A stretch of DNA of 64,000 bases from Xanthomonas prunicola (lineage in GTDB: Bacteria; Pseudomonadota; Gammaproteobacteria; Xanthomonadales; Xanthomonadaceae), in the NCBI RefSeq assembly GCF_002846205.1, contig NZ_PHKV01000004.1:344074-408073 (forward strand). The letters are read 5' to 3'. The notes under the pieces were generated by a model, which was not told where the DNA came from, searched no databases, and saw nothing but the letters and a program-made list of their open reading frames with translations. Below are positions 31,103 to 38,851 of the stretch, piece by piece; within the stretch, counting starts at the first letter, position 1; every line of letters begins with the position of its first letter. Made by a program: the position numbers and the translations under genes.

Positions 31103-32674
31103 TCAGGAGGTCTTGCGAACAGACCAGCCGCCGAGCAGGCGATCGATCGTGGCGTTGGCATACAGCCCATTGGAGAGGTGGACGCGGAGCCCGGCGGCAG
31201 CGGGGTGCGATGCCCAGAGTGGAAACAGCGCCTGCGCCACCGCCACTAGCCCGAAGCTCAGGACCGCGAGCGTCATCAGCGTCCACTCCAGCCGTCCCGG
31301 CGCCGGTGTCGCCGGCAGCACGCCGGCCGTCAGCCATTCGGCGGCGGTCTGCAGCGCGAAGTAGCCGATCGCCGCGGCGCTGGCGTAGATCGCCGTCTTG
31401 CGGGTGAGGGGGCGCGGCGCCGCATCGGCAAGGCCCTGGGCCAGCAGGTAGGCGACACCGAAGATCAGGATCGCGCCCAGTGCCAGCGCCTGTGGCGACT
31501 TGTGCTCGAAGCCGAAGGCGAACCCGAAGGCCGTGCCGATGCCGAGATAGATCGCCAGTGCGATCAAAAATGCGCGGCCGACCGCCGACCCATTCGGAAC
31601 GGCGACCGGCCCGGGCCGGCGAATGGCTGCGACCTGCTCGACCGCTCCACCAGACGCCAGGAAGGCATGCGCCTTGTAGAGCGAGTGCGCGACGATGTGC
31701 AGCAGTGCCAGCGGGAACAGTGCAAGACCGCACTGGAGCATCATGAAGCCCATCTGCGCGACCGTTGACCAGGCAAGCGAGGTCTTGACCGCCGGTTGGG
31801 TCAACATCACCAGCGCGCCGAACAATGCGGTGAACCCGCCCAACATGGCCAGCACGGCGAGCACGCCGGGAGCGGCGAGCATCAGGTCGGCGAAGCGGAT
31901 CAGCAGGAAGCCGCCGCCATTGACCACGCCGGCATGCAGCAACGCCGACACCGGCGTGGGGGCTTCCATCATTTCGGTGAGCCAGCCGTGGGTGGGGAAC
32001 TGCGCCGATTTCAGCACTGCAGCGAGCGAGAGCAGGGCGGCCGCCGCGACCAGCGCCCATGCGTGCTGCCCGCTCCGGGCCAGCGCATTGATCGTGGCGA
32101 TATCGGTCGTGCCCATGCTTTTCCAGAGCAGCACCGCTGCGCAGGTCAGGGCAATGCCGCCCGTGGTGGAGAACAGGCGCTTCTTGCGCGCTGCGCGCTG
32201 CGCTTCCACGCGCTCGGGATAGAACAGCAGCAGGCGATGCAGCGCGATGCTGGTGGCGACCCAAGCGATAACGACCTGGACCACGTTGCCTGCCTGCACC
32301 AGCAGCAGGACCGCTGCGAGCGCGATGCATAGCCAGCCGGTGAAGTAGCCCTGACGCGCTTCGCCGTCGAGGTAGGTGCGTGCGTACCGCACGACGATCC
32401 AGCCGACGAAGGCCACCAGCAGGAGCATGGTCACGCTGACCGCGTCGAGCCGTGCGGACAGGCCGATACCGCCCCATCCGATCAACCAACTGCTGCCGGT
32501 GCCTCGCAACAGCAGGAGTGCAAGTGACGCGATCGCGATCAGCAACGCGCCGAGCGCGGCGCCTTCGGCGATGAGGGGAACCCCGCTTGGGCGGCGGCCG
32601 CTGCGAACCAGGGCGACGACAGCGGCGGTCAGCAGCAGGAGTGGTGCGAACAGTGGGAGTAGATAGAGCGACAA
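31103..32674 (-). CDS. dabB: Inorganic carbon transporter subunit DabB (NuoL-like)
   Basis: DabB (523 residues) is a proton-conducting membrane subunit related to NuoL/MrpA and forms the channel of the DAB carbon pump. About 14 hydrophobic segments are visible. Signature parts are MLLLVAFVGWIVVRYARTYL, TGWLCIALAAVLLLVQAGN, KSAQFPTHGWLTEMMEAPTPVSALLHAGVVNGGGFL (the NuoL Lys/His region), and AQMGFMMLQCGLALFPLALLHIVAHSLYKAHAFL. Its gene precedes dabA on the same strand and is divergent from a LysR gene. Energy from proton entry would drive CO2 hydration by DabA. Confidence 0.92.
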   Translation of the reverse strand: MSLYLLPLFAPLLLLTAAVVALVRSGRRPSGVPLIAEGAALGALLIAIASLALLLLRGTGSSWLIGWGGIGLSARLDAVSVTMLLLVAFVGWIVVRYARTYLDGEARQGYFTGWLCIALAAVLLLVQAGNVVQVVIAWVATSIALHRLLLFYPERVEAQRAARKKRLFSTTGGIALTCAAVLLWKSMGTTDIATINALARSGQHAWALVAAAALLSLAAVLKSAQFPTHGWLTEMMEAPTPVSALLHAGVVNGGGFLLIRFADLMLAAPGVLAVLAMLGGFTALFGALVMLTQPAVKTSLAWSTVAQMGFMMLQCGLALFPLALLHIVAHSLYKAHAFLASGGAVEQVAAIRRPGPVAVPNGSAVGRAFLIALAIYLGIGTAFGFAFGFEHKSPQALALGAILIFGVAYLLAQGLADAAPRPLTRKTAIYASAAAIGYFALQTAAEWLTAGVLPATPAPGRLEWTLMTLAVLSFGLVAVAQALFPLWASHPAAAGLRVHLSNGLYANATIDRLLGGWSVRKTS

Positions 32675-32761
32675 GGCGATCCCCTCAGAACGAGCGTGGT
32701 GGCGAGCTTCGCCACGATAGCGATCGGTAGGGTCGAAAAAAAATTCATTGTTCTTGCAGAT

Positions 32762-32782
32762 TCGTTCGTTATTATCGAACGA
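32762..32782. promoter_or_regulatory. LysR-type operator palindrome
   Basis: TCGTTCG-TTATTAT-CGAACGA is a perfect 7-bp inverted repeat with a 7-base AT spacer, fitting the LysR T-N11-A pattern. It ends 2 bp before the LysR ATG and about 90 bp upstream of dabB, in the divergent intergenic region. It probably mediates autorepression and control of dabBA. Confidence 0.7.
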
Positions 32783-32783
32783 T

Positions 32784-33674
32784 ATGGCCGCCTTGAACTA
32801 CAACCACTTGCGCTACTTCTGGGCAGTCGCGCACGACGGCAATCTCACCCGCACGGCCGAGCGCCTCAACCTCACCCAGTCGGCGTTGTCGGTGCAGATC
32901 CGCAAACTGGAAGAGCGCCTTGGGCATGCGCTGTTCGAACGCCGCGGTCGGAAACTCCATCTGACCGAGGCGGGGCAGATCGCGCTGGACCATGCCGATG
33001 CGATTTTCGCCACCGGCGATGAGCTGCTCGGCACGCTGCGGCAGACAGGTGCGGCGCGGCAGGCGCTGCGCGTCGGCTCGCTGGCCACGCTGTCGCGCAA
33101 CTTCCAGATGGAGTTCCTGGGCCCACTGCTCGGCCGCACCGACATCGACCTCATTCTGCGTTCGGGCAGTGCAGGTGAACTGCTGCGCGCGCTGGAGGCG
33201 CTCAATCTCGACGTGGTGCTGCTGAATCGGGCCCCATCCAGTGACGCGCTGTCCCCATTCGTCACCCACCGGCTTGCGGAGTCTCCGGTCAGCCTGGTGG
33301 GGACGCCGGATCGGTTGGGCCATGCCGCCAGCTTCGCCGACCGGCTTCGCAACCACCCCATCATCTTGCCCACGGTCGATAGCAGCGTGCGCATCGGCTT
33401 CGACGCGTTGGCCGATCGCCTGGGCGTGCGGCCGCAGATCGTGGCGGAAGTGGAGGACATGGCGATGATGCGACTACTCGCTCGCGAGGACATCGGCCTG
33501 GCCGTTCTGCCGCCAATCGTGGTCAAAGACGAGATTGCCGCTGGCGCGCTGATGGAAGGCGATCAATTGCCGGACATCGTGGAGACCTTCCATGCCGTCA
33601 CCATGTCGCGGCGCTTTCCGAATCCGTTGGTGCGGCTTCTGCTTCAGCCCGCAGCGTCGTCTGGAAACCTGTAG
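32784..33674 (+). CDS. LysR-family regulator divergent from dabBA
   Basis: A 296-residue LysR regulator starting at the ATG of MAALNYNHLRYFWAVAHDGN. The winged HTH (residues 5-64) has the usual TRTAERLNLTQSALSVQIRKLE and a wing ERRGRKLHLTEAG; the C-terminal effector domain follows (LRVGSLATLSRNFQMEFLGP, DVVLLNRAPS, ARE DIGLAVLPPIVV). It is transcribed away from dabB and has a perfect palindrome next to its start, so it very likely controls the DAB pump, possibly in response to carbon supply. Upstream in-frame Met codons (32748) would run through the operator and are less likely. Confidence 0.88.
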   Translation: MAALNYNHLRYFWAVAHDGNLTRTAERLNLTQSALSVQIRKLEERLGHALFERRGRKLHLTEAGQIALDHADAIFATGDELLGTLRQTGAARQALRVGSLATLSRNFQMEFLGPLLGRTDIDLILRSGSAGELLRALEALNLDVVLLNRAPSSDALSPFVTHRLAESPVSLVGTPDRLGHAASFADRLRNHPIILPTVDSSVRIGFDALADRLGVRPQIVAEVEDMAMMRLLAREDIGLAVLPPIVVKDEIAAGALMEGDQLPDIVETFHAVTMSRRFPNPLVRLLLQPAASSGNL

Positions 33675-33704
33675 CTCCATCCCGATTCGCGATTGGGCAT
33701 GGGC

Positions 33705-34620
33705 CTAAGGCTCAAGGGAATCGAACGGTGGTCGGTCCAACAGGCAGTCGATGAAAGCGCCCAGGAGGGCTGGCCGATGCTGCCTGTTCGGTAGTAGAGG
33801 AACAGCCCCGGCCGCGAAATCGACCAGTCCGCCAGGATCTGGACCAGCCGTCCCTGAGCCAATAACGCGCCGACGCCATCCCGCTCGAAGTGGTAGGCGA
33901 TGCCGAGCCCATTCAACGCCGCAGCAATGCCGATATCGGCGTGATTGGTGACCACAGGGCCGTCCACCGCCACTTCCAGACGTTGCCCGCGCTTTTCGAA
34001 CTCCCAGCGATAGTGCCTGCCGTCCATGTGCAGCCGCCAGTTGATGCAGGCGTGGTCATGCAGCTCGGCAGGCGACTTGGGCGTTCCTCGACGCGCGAGG
34101 TAGTCCGGGGACGCGACGGCGACCATGTCCAGATCCGGCGTCAGGCGGACCGCAAGCATGTCTTTCTCAAGCTGGCCGCCGACGCGGATGCCCGCATCAA
34201 AACGGCCAATGACGATGTCGGCCAGCGCGTCGTCGACCACGAGGTCCAGCACGACGTCGGGGTGTGCGTGATGGAAGCGCGCAAGCCGGGGCGCAATGAT
34301 GGTTCGTGCTGCAATTCCCAGCGTGTTGATGCGCAGCGTTCCGCGCATCTGGCCTGTGGCTTCACCGGCTTCGGCGACGGCAGCCGCCATCTCGCGAAAT
34401 AGCGGCGCGATGCGGTTGTAGAGCAGTTCGCCACTTGCCGACGGCGCGACGCTGCGCGTCGTGCGATTCAACAGGCGCGCGCCGATGCGGCCTTCCAACT
34501 GACGAATGGTCTGACTCAGTGCCGACGGCGACAGGCCCAGATGCTCTGCGGCCCGCGCAAAGCTCTGACGCTCCACCACGGCCAGAAGGCTTTCAGCTCA
34601 GCAAAATCTGACCCGCGCAT
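33705..34620 (-). pseudogene. Frameshifted LysR-family regulator
   Basis: The central part reads as a LysR protein (VERQSFARAAEHLGLSPSAL, QLEGRIGARLLNRTTRSVAP, then effector-domain text such as DLVVDDALADIVIGRFDAGIRVGG). The true start is in another frame: ATG at 34620 with AAAGGAG upstream reads MRGSDFAELKAF, and one missing C near 34585 (TTCTGG for TTCCTGG) breaks it. At the 3' end, one missing C near 33791 leaves the normal C-terminus PNRQHRPALLGAFIDCLLDR in a third frame ending at 33705. Both lesions shift the frame the same way. The intact ancestor would be about 305 residues, the usual LysR length. It is most likely inactive. It is divergent from the SnoaL-like pseudogene, its former target. 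Confidence 0.8.
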
Positions 34621-34722
34621 TATGCACTCCTTTCTGCATAGCTCATCCGGATTCTAGAGTATTCAGTAAATTCACCCCGGTGCGCATGCTGAGGCCTCCA
34701 CTGACTCGACGGAGCTAGCCAC

Positions 34723-35047
34723 ATGGACATCTCGACCCTTCCCGAGCCATTGCCGCGTACTTCGCGGCCGAGCACAACCCCGACGCCTTGGCACACTGCT
34801 TCACCGCGGACGCCGTCATGACCGACGACGGTCACCGCTATACGGGCATCGACGCGATCAAGGCTTTCATGGCCGAGGCATCGGCCAAGTACAACGCAAC
34901 GAGCGTGCCGTTCGCCATTGAGCGCGAGGACGGCATCCACTGCGTGCGTGCCAAGGTCAGCGGCAATTTTCCCGGCAGCCCGGTCGTGTTGTCGCATCGC
35001 TTTCGCCTCGAACGCGGCCGATCGTATCGCTTGAGGTCACGGTATGA
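34723..35047 (+). pseudogene. Frameshifted SnoaL/NTF2-like protein
   Basis: The body reads AAYFAAEHNPDALAHCFTADAVMTDDGHRYTGI and AIKAFMAEASAKYNATSVPF, typical of SnoaL-like NTF2-fold proteins (usual length about 110 residues). The start ATG at 34723 gives MDISTLPEP in a different frame; one base is missing near 34749 (GAGCCATT). Near 35019 a second missing base leaves the natural end RIVSLEVTV in a third frame. The stop TGA at 35045 then overlaps the next start by 4 bp (ATGA), showing that the two genes were once translationally coupled. The current reading frames cannot make the normal product. Confidence 0.75.
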
Positions 35048-35286
35048 GCTTCGACCTGCATCTGACCGGCCTGCGGGCCGTGGTCACCGGTGGCACGCTG
35101 GGCCTGGGCGCTGCAGTGGTGAAACCCCTTGTGGACGCCGGGGCTCGGGTCGCGACCTCCGCGCGTAGGCCGTCCCGCCAAACCGCAGGAAGTCGCCGAT
35201 GTGATCGCCTTCTTGGCCTCCCCGCGCGCGGCCTCGATCGCGGGGTCTGAATATCGGATCGACGGCGGGACGGTTCCGACGGTGTA
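35044..35286 (+). pseudogene. Short-chain dehydrogenase remnant with internal deletion
   Basis: The N-terminal nucleotide-binding start MSFDLHLTGLRAVVTGGTLG is followed by [20 protein letters not shown]. Near 35166 the text jumps to a normal SDR C-terminus in another frame ([18 protein letters not shown], then [14 protein letters not shown], stop at 35286). About 150-170 middle codons, including the catalytic YxxxK, are absent, so the junction is a large internal deletion that also shifts the frame. The product cannot be an active dehydrogenase. Confidence 0.85.
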
Positions 35287-35306
35287 GGCTTGAATCTGGG
35301 GTGTGT

Positions 35307-35326
35307 GTCTTGCGCATGCGCAAGAC
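35307..35326. repeat. 20-bp perfect palindrome
   Basis: GTCTTGCGCATGCGCAAGAC is a perfect 20-bp palindrome, extended outward by GTGT and (after two bases) ACAC. It lies between the SDR remnant and the Rap1a-like gene. It could be a terminator hairpin for the former operon or an operator for the following gene. Confidence 0.65.
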
Positions 35327-35383
35327 GGACACACGAGAAACCGCAGCTGTTTGCAACGCTACTCATGATCGCGGGAGCCACGT

Positions 35384-35794
35384 ATGCGCTGGATGGATGT
35401 TTGCAGTCGTCGCCGGATGCTGACGGCGATCTTGCTCGGCGCAGTGATGCCCACTGCATGGGCGGGTTCGGACGACGCCAGCGGTAAGCGCGACTGGATC
35501 GTCAGTGGCGCCGAGTTGATGCAGGGAATCGAGGGCAAACAGGGCGGCGTGGCGAGTGGGAACCAGGCGCAACGTCAATTGGCGAGTACGCGCGCGATGG
35601 CCTACATCGAAGGTGTGGCCGATGCCAGCAGCGGTATGCGATGGTGCGGGGCAGGGCAGATGCTTCCGCACGAGCTGGTCGATCGGGTCTACAGCTATCA
35701 ACGCGGTTTGCCCGCCGAGCGCCTGCAACAAAGCGCAGCCACGCTGGTGGTCGAAGCACTGGCGCAGGCGTTCCCGTGTGCCTCCACGCCTTGA
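35384..35794 (+). CDS. Exported Rap1a/Tai-type immunity-like protein
   Basis: A 136-residue protein with an N-terminal signal (MLTAILLGAVMPTAWAGSDD, after a short basic lead). The mature part fits the Rap1a/Tai family (PF18602), small periplasmic proteins that protect against Ssp/Tae-type T6SS effectors: ELMQGIEGKQGG, ASTRAMAYIEGVADASSGMRWC, then LVDRVYSYQRGLPAERLQQSAATLVVEALAQAFPC. Two conserved Cys could form a disulphide. No toxin gene is adjacent, so it would be an orphan immunity protein, or a member with another job. The ATG at 35384 begins the frame; a later Met at about 35417 (MLTAIL) could be the real start. Confidence 0.75.
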   Translation: MRWMDVCSRRRMLTAILLGAVMPTAWAGSDDASGKRDWIVSGAELMQGIEGKQGGVASGNQAQRQLASTRAMAYIEGVADASSGMRWCGAGQMLPHELVDRVYSYQRGLPAERLQQSAATLVVEALAQAFPCASTP

Positions 35795-35821
35795 TGGGCA
35801 GCACCCATCCGAGGCGCCGCG

Positions 35822-36952
35822 TCAGTTGAGCAGGGCGGTGATGCCGACATTGATGGCAAAGCCGCCGCAAACCAGCCAGGCAAACAAGATGGACGCGAGC
35901 GCCAGCGGCTTGATGCCGGCCTTGCGGATGGCCGAGACGTGCGTCGTCAGGCCCAGTCCGGCCATGGCCATCGCGAGCAGGACGGTGTCGATGTCGATCA
36001 TCTGCTGCACCAGCGCATGGGGCAGCAGCGACAGTGAGTTGAGTCCGGCGACCACACAGAATCCGAGCGCGAACCAGGGAATCACAATGCCGCCGCGCTG
36101 CGCGACGTGGCCTTGGTCAGGACCAGCATCGCTCTCTAACACCTCTGTGTGCTTGCCATCGGCGCGAGAAAGATAGGCCGACAGGGCAACAAGAAACGGC
36201 GCCAGTAGCATCACCCGCACCATCTTGGCGATCACTGCGGTAGTGGCCGCCTGCTCGCTGACGGCGCGACCAGCAGCGACCACCTGTGCCACTTCGTGAA
36301 TGGTGGAGCCGGCGAACACGCCGTACGCCGTGGGCGACAGGTCGAACACGCGGTAGTGCGCGATCAGGTGATACAACACCGGATACAGAAACATCGCCAG
36401 CGTGCCGAACACCACCACCGTGGCCACCGCGACCATCACCTGTTCGGCGCGGCCGCGCACGACAGGTTCGGCAGCCATCACGGCGGCAGCACCGCAGATC
36501 GAACTGCCTGCGCCGATCAGCATCGCGGTGTTGCGGTCCAGGCCGAACACGCGCATGCCGAGGAAGCAGGCCAGGCCGAAGGTGCTGCACAGCACCGTTG
36601 CGTCGATCGCAACGCCGGTCCAGCCGACGTTGCCGATGTCCTGAAAGGTCAGGCGCAGGCCATACAGGATGATGCCCAGCCGCAGCAGGTTGGCTTTGGA
36701 GAACCGCACACCTGCGTCAGCGTTTGCGCCGAGGCGTGGATAGACAGTGTTGCCGACCAGCATGCCGAGCACGATGGCAAGTGTGAGCGCGCTGATGCCG
36801 TTGGAGTGCAGCCAGCCGGTCCTGCCCAACTGCATCGAGACACCGGCCAGTACGCCCGTCAATGCAAGACCGGGCGCCAACTGGCACAGACGGTGGGCTG
36901 TGTTGGCAGCCGGCGGCTGCGCGAGGTGGGTGTGGGCTATGGTCGTGTGCAT
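35822..36952 (-). CDS. yeiH: YeiH family putative sulfate exporter (UPF0324)
   Basis: A 376-residue inner-membrane protein of the YeiH/PSE family. About ten hydrophobic helices are visible, and the signature regions are [63 protein letters not shown] and [20 protein letters not shown]. Family members are proposed to export sulfate or related anions, with little experimental support. It is divergent from a LysR gene of the YeiE type, the same pairing as in E. coli. Confidence 0.9.
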   Translation of the reverse strand: MHTTIAHTHLAQPPAANTAHRLCQLAPGLALTGVLAGVSMQLGRTGWLHSNGISALTLAIVLGMLVGNTVYPRLGANADAGVRFSKANLLRLGIILYGLRLTFQDIGNVGWTGVAIDATVLCSTFGLACFLGMRVFGLDRNTAMLIGAGSSICGAAAVMAAEPVVRGRAEQVMVAVATVVVFGTLAMFLYPVLYHLIAHYRVFDLSPTAYGVFAGSTIHEVAQVVAAGRAVSEQAATTAVIAKMVRVMLLAPFLVALSAYLSRADGKHTEVLESDAGPDQGHVAQRGGIVIPWFALGFCVVAGLNSLSLLPHALVQQMIDIDTVLLAMAMAGLGLTTHVSAIRKAGIKPLALASILFAWLVCGGFAINVGITALLN

Positions 36953-37067
36953 GGTGGTTTGATCGCGTTTTGCGCAAGGCAGGGGCGCACTGTGGACCGT
37001 GGCGGACTATCCAACAAACGGATTATTCCGCTATAACCAATCCATAAAACAGGTAATGAGTTTTCGC

Positions 37068-37991
37068 ATGCGTCTGACACTGCGGCAGTTGCTGATCTTC
37101 ACGGCTGTGGCCGAAACCGGCAGCACCACGGCGGCGGGGGAGCGGGTGGCGCTATCGCAATCGGCGACCAGCGGCGCCCTCAACGAATTGGAAAGCCTGC
37201 TCGGCGCACAGCTGTTCGACCGCATCGGCAAGCGTTTACTGCTCAACGACAACGGCCGCGCATTGCTGCCGCAGGCCAGGGCCCTGCTTGACGGCGTGCA
37301 GGACATCGAACGCCAGTTCGGGCTCGGGAGCGCCGGTGTGGCCACGGCACCGTTGCCCACGCGTCTTCGCGTGGGTGCCAGCACCACCATCGGCAACTAC
37401 GTGTTGCCGTCGCTGATCGCCGGCTATCGAACAGCGTGGCCGGGCGCCGCGGTGGACGTGGTCATCGGCAATACGCGCGAGGTGGCCGCCGGCGTGAGCC
37501 GGTTGGAGGTGGATATCGGCCTGATCGAAGGCCCGTGCCATGAGACGGACCTGCAGGTCGTGCCCTGGCGACAGGACGAGCTGGTGATTGTGGCGGCACC
37601 GACGCATGCAGTGGTACAGGGCGATACGCAGGCGCGCGTTCCGTTGAAAGCCTTGCGACAGGCACGCTGGCTGCTTCGCGAGCCGGGCTCGGGCACGCGT
37701 GAGGCGGTGGAGCATGTCTTGTTGCCGCACTTGCATCATCTCGATAGCGAGATGCAGCCCGGTAGCACCGAAGCGATCAAGCAGGCGGCGGCTGAAGGAC
37801 TCGGGCTGGCGTGCTTGTCGCTGTGTGCGGTGCAGGACCTGGTGACACTAGGTCGGCTGGTGATTCTGCACACCACGTTGCCGCGGCTGACGCGGCGCTT
37901 CTACAGGATCCAGCACCGGCAAAAACGTCTGTCGGGCAACCTGCAGCGCTTTGTCGCGCATTGCGATCGGCTTGAAGTGGAGCCCTTCTGA
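37068..37991 (+). CDS. yeiE: LysR-family regulator (YeiE type) of yeiH
   Basis: A LysR regulator of about 307 residues. The helix-turn-helix start MRLTLRQLLIFTAVAETGST aligns with E. coli YeiE (MHITLRQLEVF), so the Met at 37068 is preferred; an upstream Met at 37056 (MSFRMRL) is also possible. Then comes GERVALSQSATSGALNELES, a wing FDRIGKRLLLNDNGRALLPQA, and the effector domain (LRVGASTTIGNYVLPSLIAGYRTAWPGAAVDV, REPGSGTREAVEHVLLPHL). It is divergent from yeiH with about 105 bp between starts. YeiE proteins sense sulfite in enterobacteria; that role is assumed, not shown, here. Confidence 0.85.
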   Translation: MRLTLRQLLIFTAVAETGSTTAAGERVALSQSATSGALNELESLLGAQLFDRIGKRLLLNDNGRALLPQARALLDGVQDIERQFGLGSAGVATAPLPTRLRVGASTTIGNYVLPSLIAGYRTAWPGAAVDVVIGNTREVAAGVSRLEVDIGLIEGPCHETDLQVVPWRQDELVIVAAPTHAVVQGDTQARVPLKALRQARWLLREPGSGTREAVEHVLLPHLHHLDSEMQPGSTEAIKQAAAEGLGLACLSLCAVQDLVTLGRLVILHTTLPRLTRRFYRIQHRQKRLSGNLQRFVAHCDRLEVEPF

Positions 37992-38132
37992 TGGCTGACG
38001 TGCTGAGCTTGCGCCGGACTGCATGACCTATTTCCACGCTCATATCCGCCTGTGGTTTGCAGACAAGCAATGCCTTGCCGACGCTGCGCCTGCTGGCGTT
38101 GCAACACGCGTCAAGCGCTACTGCCGCACCCG

Positions 38133-38158
38133 CAAAAAAGCCGCGCAGTGCGCGGCTT
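38133..38158 (-). terminator. Rho-independent terminator of the Cache operon
   Basis: On the minus strand: AAGCCGCGC, loop ACT, GCGCGGCTT followed by TTTT. It lies about 30 bp past the stop codon of the DUF4388-like gene. A stem plus T-run makes a firm terminator. Confidence 0.85.
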
Positions 38159-38186
38159 GATGCATGACCTGGACTGAAGAGTCTCT

Positions 38187-38807
38187 TCAGCGGACCTTGG
38201 CCAATGCCACGCGGGCGTCGGCCATGAACTTCTGCGCTTCCTGCGGTGTTGCCAGGTTGGTGCCGAGCTGGCTGAGCACCTGCTCGATGTCGCTGGAGGC
38301 GTCCCAGGCTTCATCGCACAGCATGCCGGCGATTGGGCCGAGATAATTCAGCGCGACCGTTTCCAGTGCATCGCGGACGCGATCGTCGGGTCCAGCGTTA
38401 TTGCCGCTGGAAACCGGCGCCGCACTCGCGCTTGCAACGGGTGCCGCAGGTGCCGGGGGCGCTGCCACGACGGCACGCGCCGGAGCAGGGGCGCCGCCCA
38501 GTTCCTGCTCGAAGCCGCCCATCAACCACTGGCGCGAGTCGTCGCTCAGTAGCGATGGCTTGCCCAGGCCTGCACCGGGGTCGGCCTGGAAGCGGGCCTT
38601 CGCGGCGCCAACCATGGTGAGGCGTTGCACCGCCTCATCATTGCGCAGCATGCGGAATACCACCTCTTCGATCTGCCCGCTGTTGATGCGGACAATGCAG
38701 GAATGGTTTTCCTCGGTGACGATAAACAGAAAGCCGGACGCCTTCTTCAATGCCAGCGCTTTGAGCTCGCGCAGGATCTCGATCAGCGGACGGAATTCAG
38801 TGGACAT
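38187..38807 (-). CDS. DUF4388-like protein paired with Cache-HAMP sensor
   Basis: A soluble 206-residue protein. The N-terminal part (residues 1-75: TEFRPLIEILRELKALALKK, SGFLFIVTEENHSCIVRI NSGQIEEVVF) looks like the DUF4388 / PatA N-terminal type found with regulatory and gliding systems. A Pro/Ala-rich linker (about residues 105-135) leads to a helical C-terminal domain of about 60 residues (ALETVALNYLGPIAGMLCDE, SQLGTNLATPQEAQKFMADA). It has no signal peptide. It is separated by 44 bp from the Cache-HAMP gene and should be its cytoplasmic partner. The domain assignments are tentative; a function is not known. Confidence 0.75.
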   Translation of the reverse strand: MSTEFRPLIEILRELKALALKKASGFLFIVTEENHSCIVRINSGQIEEVVFRMLRNDEAVQRLTMVGAAKARFQADPGAGLGKPSLLSDDSRQWLMGGFEQELGGAPAPARAVVAAPPAPAAPVASASAAPVSSGNNAGPDDRVRDALETVALNYLGPIAGMLCDEAWDASSDIEQVLSQLGTNLATPQEAQKFMADARVALAKVR

Positions 38808-38851
38808 GGCTTCTTCCTTGCAGCATCAGGTACGGAATGGGTGACAGCGAC

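Noticed and set aside
35044..35250. A 68-residue protein from the SDR start
   Set aside because: After about residue 42 the text is an out-of-frame reading of the SDR C-terminus; it is a deletion remnant, not a small gene.
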